Made by a program: the position numbers and the translations under genes. A stretch of DNA of 11,630 bases from Thermodesulfovibrionales bacterium (lineage in GTDB: Bacteria; Nitrospirota; Thermodesulfovibrionia; Thermodesulfovibrionales; SM23-35), in contig JAKLQR010000102.1 of assembly GCA_022013235.1 (NCBI GenBank), positions 1 through 11,630 of the forward strand, written 5' to 3'. This document shows, in pieces, positions 7,455 through 11,630 of the stretch; within the stretch, counting starts at the first letter, position 1; each line of letters opens with the position of its first letter. The notes below the pieces were generated by a model that made no database searches, was not told where the DNA came from, and saw only the letters and a list, made by a program, of their open reading frames with translations.

Positions 7455-8404
7455 TTCTCTTTCTCCCTGAAAATCAGTTCAGCTTTTTTTGTGAGCACCC
7501 TGGTGTCAGGAGGCACGGACTCTGTAATCCAGACATTGCCGCCGATTACCGAACGCGCGCCTATCACGGTTTCACCGCCGAGTATAGTGACCCCCGAGTA
7601 GATAATCACCTCGTCCTCTATCGTCGGATGGCGCTTCTGATACCGCAGTTCTTCGACTTTTTCCTTGGGCAGGGAAAGGGCTCCGAGCGTGACACCCTGA
7701 TAGATCCTTACGTGCTTCCCTATCTCTGTCGTTTCGCCGATCACTACACCTGTTCCGTGATCGATGAAGAAGCTTTCGCCAATCCGGGCTCCCGGATGAA
7801 TGTCGATGCCGGTCAGACTGTGGGCATATTCCGTCATTATGCGCGGGACCAAGGACACCTTCATTCCGAACAAGGCATGGGCGATGCGGTAAATATTGAT
7901 TGCAAAGAGACCGGGATAGCTGAAAATGATTTCGTCATATCCTTTTGCAGCCGGGTCTCCTTCGAATGCTGCACGGACGTCGGTAGCAAGGATTTTCCGC
8001 AGGTTCGTGAGGTTCCGGATGAAATCGGCCGCGATCTCCTGCCCCCGTTCTCCACAGTGAATGCATGGCAGGTCGTGCCTGAGGCATTCATGCCGTATTG
8101 CAAGAGTCGCCTGTTCTGAAATGGCCTCAAATAATGTAGTCACCTCCTGTCCCAGATAGTAATGAAGATTGGTACTGTCAACACGGATTTTTGTGAAATA
8201 ACCGGGATAGAGTATCCTGAGGGCCATATGAATGATTTTTACAATGGCGTCACGGGAAGGGATGGGTTCGGTGTCAACATGATCAAAACATGCTTCAGTG
8301 TTGCAGGACTGCACGAGATCGTTTACAACGGCGGGTATCGCTTCACGAAACCGCTCAGTCGATGCTTCTCTGAATTGACACTGGTCAAGTTTTGATGGAT
8401 CCAT
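7451..8404 (-). CDS. cysE: Serine O-acetyltransferase, long N-terminal form
   Basis: Transfers acetyl from acetyl-CoA to serine, the committing step of cysteine synthesis. The C-terminal part is a left-handed beta-helix of hexapeptide repeats, with the catalytic Asp-His pair in IDHGTGVVIGE (D215-H216) and the family stretch GVTLGA. The N-terminal 190 residues are helical and longer than in the 273-residue E. coli enzyme; they contain a C-x7-C-x2-C cluster (CLRHDLPCIHC) that is not part of the classical active site. The C-terminus is short and basic and does not end in the Ile that usually docks into CysK, so the CysE-CysK complex may differ or be absent here. The ATG at 8404 has AAAGGG about 5 nt upstream. 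It is the first gene of the operon; cysK overlaps its stop by 4 bp. Confidence 0.93.
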   Translation of the reverse strand: MDPSKLDQCQFREASTERFREAIPAVVNDLVQSCNTEACFDHVDTEPIPSRDAIVKIIHMALRILYPGYFTKIRVDSTNLHYYLGQEVTTLFEAISEQATLAIRHECLRHDLPCIHCGERGQEIAADFIRNLTNLRKILATDVRAAFEGDPAAKGYDEIIFSYPGLFAINIYRIAHALFGMKVSLVPRIMTEYAHSLTGIDIHPGARIGESFFIDHGTGVVIGETTEIGKHVRIYQGVTLGALSLPKEKVEELRYQKRHPTIEDEVIIYSGVTILGGETVIGARSVIGGNVWITESVPPDTRVLTKKAELIFREKEK

Positions 8405-8425
8405 GGCAACCCTTTCTTTTTTTCA

Positions 8426-8443
8426 GTGAGCATGGCGACTCAC
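8426..8443 (-). promoter_or_regulatory. Short inverted repeat in the cysE leader
   Basis: GTGAG (8426-8430) and CTCAC (8439-8443) are separated by 8 nt, 22 bp upstream of the cysE start. It could be a small operator or leader hairpin for the cysteine operon. Five base pairs are few and chance is possible. No cysteine-linked riboswitch was recognised in the 256-bp gap. Confidence 0.25.
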
Positions 8444-8623
8444 GATGATTGGTTTCTCTAAAATCATCCGCTCTCTATTTCGCTCTTCAGTTTCAATTTT
8501 ATCCCATTTAAACAAAGGATGTATAGCCCGATTCAACCGGAACAGGATGAAACCCAGCCCCGGAATTTCTCATGTTGCCTGATGCCACTTCCCACCTATG
8601 GCTGCCTACGGTGCGCATCTATT

Positions 8624-8653
8624 GAATTTCTCAGGTATAATTTGAGAAAATTC
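8624..8653 (+). promoter_or_regulatory. -10-like TATAAT flanked by an inverted repeat, before the 8661 gene
   Basis: A perfect TATAAT lies at 8636-8641, 20 bp before the start codon. It sits between GAATTTCTCA (8624-8633) and its near-inverse TGAGAAAATTC (8643-8653). A third copy, GAATTTCTCA, lies upstream at 8563-8572. A repressor bound to the two arms would cover the -10 region. No good -35 box is placed 16-18 bp upstream, so the promoter may need an activator, or the match may be chance. Confidence 0.4.
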
Positions 8654-8660
8654 TAACGGT

Positions 8661-9128
8661 ATGAGCAAAAGAAGAGCAACAGGCTTGATTTTATTCTTTC
8701 TCGGTATCGGTATGCTCCTCATGGCATTGCCGCTTTCTACAGAGTTTGACAGACAGGACAGTTTGCCAGGAAACCTTATACGAAATTTTGTCATGGGGGA
8801 AATCGTAATCCGGGAAGGGGTTGTAGGGGTCGTTCCCGACAGGGACGAGAGAATCTACCGGGAGTTCCGGGAGTATCTTTCCCTGCATCCGGAGATTGCA
8901 GCCCTGCCTGAAAGCGATGCGATCGATGCATTCTATGAAGCACGGTATAGAGGAAGAATGTACCGGAACGAATTCGGACTGAAGATGGAAAAAAAGAAGG
9001 TGATAACGAAGCGGGAAAACATAGCAGTCCCTTATATGTACATTACAATAATTGGTGTCGTGACATTTATGGTAGGAGTTGTTTTTATCATACTGTCCAA
9101 AAAGAAAAGGCCCCAGGGAACAATATAG
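8661..9128 (+). CDS. Small membrane protein of unknown function with two transmembrane helices
   Basis: A 155-residue protein that I do not recognise. One hydrophobic helix lies at about 7-25, just after a basic MSKRR start, and a second at about 124-147, followed by KKKRP. By the positive-inside rule both ends are cytoplasmic and the roughly 95-residue middle, rich in Arg, Glu and Asp, faces the periplasm. The middle shows no cysteine or metal motif. The ATG at 8661 is the only sensible start, since the helix follows at once; the ribosome site is weak. It is divergent from cysE across 256 bp and 85 bp upstream of a lipoprotein gene on the same strand, which may be co-transcribed. The short-loop-short layout could suit an envelope sensor or an assembly factor, but nothing in the sequence shows a function. 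Confidence 0.8.
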   Translation: MSKRRATGLILFFLGIGMLLMALPLSTEFDRQDSLPGNLIRNFVMGEIVIREGVVGVVPDRDERIYREFREYLSLHPEIAALPESDAIDAFYEARYRGRMYRNEFGLKMEKKKVITKRENIAVPYMYITIIGVVTFMVGVVFIILSKKKRPQGTI

Positions 9129-9213
9129 GAACACAAAATACCTCTTCTCAACAGACAGGCTTGAGAATGAATAAGTTACTACATACTGAATAAGAAATGA
9201 TAAAATTGAAAAT

Positions 9214-9717
9214 ATGAAAAAGAAGGTATTACTGTCAGGCATGATTTTGGCGATCAGCATATTTCTCTGCGGCTGTCCATTGGAGTCTGAATTTCCTCTT
9301 TCAATTCCTGAGACCGCTCAGCTTGATCGGGACCTGATCGGGAACTGGAAGTTCATCAACCCGGAGAAGGAGGAAGTTGCAACAATTACAATATCCCCCT
9401 TCAATGATCATGAGCTCATTATCATAAGCCCCGAAGAGAATAAGAATATTTCTGCATACCGTGCTTTTGTCACCTGTTTGAATGGCGAGAAGTTTCTGAA
9501 TGTGCAGGAAATTGAAAAGTCAGAAGATAATAGGCATTGGCTGTTTGTGAACTATTCAATCAGAGACAACCGGTTGACCCTGAGGATTCTGGAAGACACA
9601 CTGATGAAAAACAAGAAGATAGATACGCCACAGGCTCTTTCCAGAATCATCGAGAAAAATCTCAAAAACAAAGACCTTTACAGCGAGAACAGCGAGATGC
9701 TGTTTGAGCGATTATGA
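9214..9717 (+). CDS. Putative lipoprotein of unknown function
   Basis: The 167-residue product begins with a lipoprotein signal: MKKK, a hydrophobic stretch (5-18), then L-C-G-C21, where C21 is the likely lipidated residue. Asp or Arg do not follow at +2 (Pro22), so outer-membrane sorting is possible. After a short linker, LDRDLIGNWKF (about 37-47) and alternating hydrophobic strands resemble the G-x-W opening of small beta-barrel, lipocalin-like lipoproteins. This is a resemblance, not an identification. The last 40 residues are charged and helical. It lies 85 bp after the membrane-protein gene in the same direction. Function is unknown; a structural or stress-related envelope role is only a guess. 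Confidence 0.8.
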   Translation: MKKKVLLSGMILAISIFLCGCPLESEFPLSIPETAQLDRDLIGNWKFINPEKEEVATITISPFNDHELIIISPEENKNISAYRAFVTCLNGEKFLNVQEIEKSEDNRHWLFVNYSIRDNRLTLRILEDTLMKNKKIDTPQALSRIIEKNLKNKDLYSENSEMLFERL

Positions 9718-9769
9718 AAAAAACTGATCTTGAATAAAAGCGCAAGGAAGCAATAAGAAGAGGAAATGC

Positions 9770-9865
9770 ATGGCAGATTTTAAAAGGATTGCTCTTGTAG
9801 CATATGATAACCGAAAAAAGGATTTGATCGAATGGGTAAAGTAGAATTACCGCTACTTATCAACC
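9770..9865 (+). pseudogene. mgsA: 5' remnant of methylglyoxal synthase
   Basis: An ATG with AGAGGAAA just upstream opens a 24-codon frame ending in TAG at 9842-9844. Its residues include FKRIALVAYDNRKKDLIEWV, which match the N-terminal strand and first helix of methylglyoxal synthase (family pattern IALVAHDxxK...). The His that binds phosphate in MgsA (His19 in E. coli) is Tyr here. After the TAG the frame still reads NYRYLST before a TGA at 9872-9874, in keeping with a Trp codon changed to stop. The catalytic Asp/His residues and some 100 further residues are missing; a terminator hairpin follows. MgsA turns dihydroxyacetone phosphate into methylglyoxal, but this copy cannot. The match is from memory of the family, and the piece is short. 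Confidence 0.6.
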
Positions 9866-9889
9866 TTGTCCTGATATTGCTATACATTG

Positions 9890-9914
9890 AAGGGCGGGAA
9901 CTTTTCCCGCCCTT
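9890..9914 (+). terminator. Strong hairpin terminator
   Basis: An 11-bp GC-rich stem, AAGGGCGGGAA (9890-9900) and TTCCCGCCCTT (9904-9914), closes a 3-nt CTT loop and runs into TATTCT. The T-tract is modest. It lies between the lipoprotein/mgsA remnant on the plus strand and the convergent exported-protein gene, so it may stop transcription from both sides. Confidence 0.75.
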
Positions 9915-9967
9915 TATTCTGTGAACGTAGAGCCGGTAGTCTGGAGCGTATTCCATACAGGTGAATA

Positions 9968-10459
9968 TCAGTAATTGTATTTCTTGTAGTTCACCTTTTC
10001 CCATTTATTCCAGGGTTTCTTCTGCTGACCATAGGGGATGAACCTTTTTTCGTGGTAATCCCTGTCCCTGTACGCATGATTGCGGAAATGAGAGTGGCGG
10101 GGAAGGTCGCGAACTACTCCAGGCACTTTCCAATGCGAAATATGTCTCCAGGGGCCTGAATAGGAAGATGCCCTGAGCCAGTAGCCATCTGAAGGGACAT
10201 ACCAGTACCCTGAATAAAAGAAGAGCGGAGTGTCAATATAGGGTGTGTAATAGACAGGGGTTTGAGGTATCAGGTAAACCTGGGGTGGCGCAACAACCCT
10301 GATAGGAGCGGGTGGAGAGTGCGGGGGGGGAACCCCAATGCCGATTCCGATATGGAAATCGACGTCAGAAGCTTGTGCGCTGGAGTGGAATACAAAACCG
10401 AATGAGACAAGAAAGACAAGACCTGCAACAACCATTCCCATGAGTTTTATTCTTTTCAT
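9968..10459 (-). CDS. Small exported Pro/Tyr-rich protein
   Basis: A 163-residue protein with a clear Sec signal peptide: KRIK, a hydrophobic core (6-24) and a likely cleavage after AQA (residue 30). The mature part opens with a glycine/isoleucine stretch (HIGIGIGVP), then a proline-rich segment (about 43-78) and an aromatic block with repeated G-Y-W and Y-x-P patterns (about 70-108, including SGYWYVPSDGYWLRA). The end is strongly basic, with His/Arg/Tyr clusters and IPYGQQKKPWNKWE at 141-154. Similar small exported proteins with a YGxxKKxWxxW tail occur in other Gram-negative bacteria as I recall, without known function. The ATG at 10459 has a perfect Shine-Dalgarno, AGGAGGT (10470-10464), so expression may be high. 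The gene stands alone, divergent from a small membrane-protein gene. Confidence 0.88.
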   Translation of the reverse strand: MKRIKLMGMVVAGLVFLVSFGFVFHSSAQASDVDFHIGIGIGVPPPHSPPAPIRVVAPPQVYLIPQTPVYYTPYIDTPLFFYSGYWYVPSDGYWLRASSYSGPWRHISHWKVPGVVRDLPRHSHFRNHAYRDRDYHEKRFIPYGQQKKPWNKWEKVNYKKYNY

Positions 10460-10588
10460 TTCTACCTCCTTTTATTGATTCAAGAATATACAATTTATAT
10501 GAAGAACTGATGAATGAAATATGAAAAACTGTTGGATTTTCCTGAAATGTTTATTCATGGTGCATGTTGCAGACAGGCTGGCTCAGTG

Positions 10589-10604
10589 TGTGATTCAGAT
10601 CACA
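10589..10604. promoter_or_regulatory. CRP-type operator palindrome
   Basis: TGTGATTCAGATCACA is a perfect TGTGA-N6-TCACA site, with both arms extending to TGTGAT/ATCACA. This is the consensus core for CRP-class regulators. It lies 63 bp before the start codon of the 10667 gene and 130 bp before that of the divergent exported-protein gene, so it could act on either. Twelve matched positions are unlikely by chance in a gap this small. The regulator itself is not in the window. Confidence 0.55.
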
Positions 10605-10640
10605 GACAATCTTTCGATGATTCCATAACGTAAAGGAAGA

Positions 10641-10670
10641 ATGAAAGAAATGTCAGGGGAACGAGAATGA
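10641..10670 (+). CDS. Possible 9-residue leader peptide coupled to the next gene
   Basis: ATG at 10641 follows AAAGGAAG closely and gives MKEMSGERE before a TGA whose bases overlap the next start codon (ATGA at 10667-10670). The good ribosome site and the overlap would suit translational coupling. No regulatory codon run (Cys, His, Leu and so on) is present, and such a short frame may be accidental. Confidence 0.3.
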   Translation: MKEMSGERE

Positions 10671-10891
10671 TAACGGACATGATAAATATCGTCCATGAAA
10701 ACACCTATATGGTTATCGGACTCGTAGTGCTGGCACTTCTCTTTTTCTACCGGAAGCCTAAAGTTTTTCTTGCTCTTTTTCTCTTCATTATCATTATTAC
10801 GGTAACTGTCTCCCTGATTTTTAATATTTCCGATAACGCTGTTGCACTCAAGAAAGATATGATTAATCAATCTACGGATTCATTATTTTAA
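10667..10891 (+). CDS. Tiny two-helix membrane protein of unknown function
   Basis: The 74-residue product has two hydrophobic helices, about 14-28 and 32-52, joined by a short basic turn (YRKPK), so both termini should face the periplasm. The C-terminal 20 residues are polar. AGGGGA at 10655-10660 is 6 nt before the ATG; a second ATG at codon 5 is possible. A CRP-type palindrome lies 63 bp upstream and a 9-codon frame overlaps the start, suggesting regulated expression. I do not recognise the family; hairpin proteins of this size are often stress-induced or partners of larger membrane complexes. The long uninterrupted hydrophobic stretches and the good ribosome site favour a real gene. Confidence 0.65.
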   Translation: MITDMINIVHENTYMVIGLVVLALLFFYRKPKVFLALFLFIIIITVTVSLIFNISDNAVALKKDMINQSTDSLF

Positions 10892-10897
10892 GAGTCT

Positions 10898-11086
10898 CTA
10901 CGGTACTGCATTGAGAGCTTGATAATTCCCTGATAGTTTGCTACAGATGTACCGTGTGTCATTCTCCGGCTTGACTCCCGTGTCAAGTACGGGACACGCT
11001 ACGAATCCGGTTCCTTTCTTGTAGATTACCCGTGATCCGGCACCGAAATTGGACCATATCCCTTGATTTCCCGCATGGTACTCTTT
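10898..11086 (-). pseudogene. Unidentified open frame without start, probable gene scrap
   Basis: On the minus strand, 62 codons are open between TAG at 11089-11087 and TAG at 10900-10898. No ATG, GTG or TTG opens it, yet the translation looks protein-like, with NFGAGSRVIYKKGTGFVACP near the middle and NDTRYICSKLSGNY later. It could be the C-terminal scrap of a lost gene. Two cysteines and many Gly/Tyr residues suggest an exported origin. I do not recognise it, and a chance frame of this length is possible. It covers most of the 281-bp gap between its neighbours. Confidence 0.28.
10970..10998. repeat. Three interlocking short inverted repeats
   Basis: Three 6-bp inverted pairs share 29 bp: CTTGAC/GTCAAG (10970-10975, 10982-10987), TCCCGT/ACGGGA (10976-10981, 10989-10994) and CGTGTC/GACACG (10979-10984, 10993-10998). 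They exclude one another as hairpins. The flanking TGTCATTC...GAATCCGG at about 10957-11010 recalls the widespread TGTCATTCCCG...CGGGAATCC bacterial repeat in degenerate form. Confidence 0.4.
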
Positions 11087-11172
11087 CTATTTTGGACATA
11101 TGTGCTTAGTAAAACAGAGTTATTCTGAAATGTTTTTCAATGATGCGGAGACAGTAAAAACCGGGGAGAAAA

Positions 11173-11499
11173 TTAATGGAGAGAGTGCACAAATTCGATA
11201 TACTGAACCGGAGGGTCGATGACTTCGAGTCCGATGCTGTCTGCCAGATCATCCGGAGGAGTTTTTGGGTGCGCCCATCTTACCCTGCAGTGAAGGTTGA
11301 GCGATTTTCCCGAAGAGAGACGGAAATTGAGGTCGATCTCTCTGCCCGGTAAATATACCTTGTTTGCCTGTGAATGTGTGGTGAGTATATGGATACCGGT
11401 TTCGGATATGTTCTCTATGAACACTCCATAATTTTTATTGACGGATATGCGTTCGGCTTTCAGGCTTAGCCTGTGTCTTTTAGACCGCCTTTTTTCCAT
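11173..11499 (-). CDS. PilZ-domain protein, second cyclic-di-GMP receptor
   Basis: A single-domain PilZ protein of 108 residues if begun at the ATG at 11499. Both ligand motifs are present: R4-R-S-K-R8 (RxxxR) and N30-I-S-E-T-G35 (NxSxxG). These have the same residue numbers as in the PilZ protein at 2841, which supports this start. An upstream in-frame ATG at 11598 would give 141 residues and has a better ribosome-like site (GAGAGGG), but the added 33 residues resemble no domain. The rest forms the usual PilZ beta-barrel, with RVRWAHP and the SIGLEV strand near the end. It is expected to bind cyclic di-GMP in the cytoplasm; the target is unknown. No cyclase adjoins it here, though one lies about 8 kb to the left. 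Confidence 0.85.
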   Translation of the reverse strand: MEKRRSKRHRLSLKAERISVNKNYGVFIENISETGIHILTTHSQANKVYLPGREIDLNFRLSSGKSLNLHCRVRWAHPKTPPDDLADSIGLEVIDPPVQYIEFVHSLH

Positions 11500-11630
11500 G
11501 TCGATATTGTAATGATTCTTTCCGGTGAGCGCAATAGAGAAAATGACTGAAGACGAACGAACACGGTAACATATTAACGGTCTCAAAATAGTATTCATAT
11601 TTCACCCTCTCCCAACCCTCCCCCCTCAAG

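Noticed and set aside
7628..8119. 163-codon plus-strand frame inside cysE
   Set aside because: Antisense to the acetyltransferase, whose catalytic motifs are on the minus strand.
8508..8618. 36-codon minus-strand frame in the cysE leader (starts MRTVGSHRWEV)
   Set aside because: Somewhat protein-like but without a ribosome site or known similarity; it lies in the probable promoter/leader of cysE.
8405..8660. Possible SAM or cobalamin riboswitch before cysE
   Set aside because: Only fragments such as GATGAAACCC are present, and on the wrong strand; no aptamer core could be assembled.
10514..10633. 39-codon plus-strand frame upstream of the two-helix protein gene
   Set aside because: Weak ribosome site, and it contains the CRP-like operator; more likely non-coding.
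11176..11355. 59-codon plus-strand frame antisense to the second PilZ gene, with GGGGAG upstream
   Set aside because: The PilZ motifs on the other strand are unambiguous, so the frame is taken as a shadow despite its ribosome-like site.
11570..11630. Pyrimidine-rich CCCTCTCCCAACCC...CCCCTCAAG at the right edge
   Set aside because: May be the left arm of a palindromic repeat or the natural leader of the PilZ gene, but the window ends before an inverted arm could be seen.

Overview
The window looks like chromosomal DNA of a free-living Gram-negative bacterium of moderate GC. A lipobox lipoprotein, Sec signal peptides, cyclic-di-GMP proteins, a Trk potassium system and a long-form serine acetyltransferase next to cysteine synthase would suit a Nitrospirota or Desulfobacterota lineage. 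That placement is an impression from gene content, not a computed result. No phage, transposase, CRISPR array, tRNA or rRNA is visible.

Layout. 2-1303 (+): 3' part of a TPR/coiled-coil protein gene running in from the left edge. 1539-3317 (+): a probable two-gene cyclic-di-GMP unit, a membrane-anchored GAF-GGDEF diguanylate cyclase followed 27 bp later by a PilZ receptor. 3318-3712: a 395-bp spacer with no intact gene; it holds a decayed minus-strand reading frame interrupted by a 70-bp palindromic element. 3713-6509 (+): trkA-trkH, a potassium-uptake operon. 8404-6513 (-): cysE-cysK, the two steps from serine to cysteine, coupled by an ATGA overlap and converging on trkH with 3 bp between stop codons. 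8661-9717 (+): an unknown bitopic membrane protein and an unknown lipoprotein. 9770-9865 (+): a 5' remnant of methylglyoxal synthase, followed by a strong hairpin terminator. 10459-9968 (-): a small exported Pro/Tyr-rich protein. 10667-10891 (+): a tiny two-helix membrane protein, with a perfect CRP-type palindrome upstream. 10898-11086 (-): an unidentified open stretch, probably a gene scrap. 11499-11173 (-): a second PilZ protein.

The clear modules are cyclic-di-GMP production and sensing (one synthase, two receptors), K+ uptake (TrkA gating ring plus TrkH pore) and cysteine synthesis. The right third is accessory in character: small envelope proteins, gene remnants and palindromes. I found no convincing new multi-gene system. 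The points most worth a second look are the two or three gene remnants, the palindromic element sitting in one of them, the loss of the cyclase inhibitory site beside a PilZ gene, and the CRP-like and promoter-centred operators.
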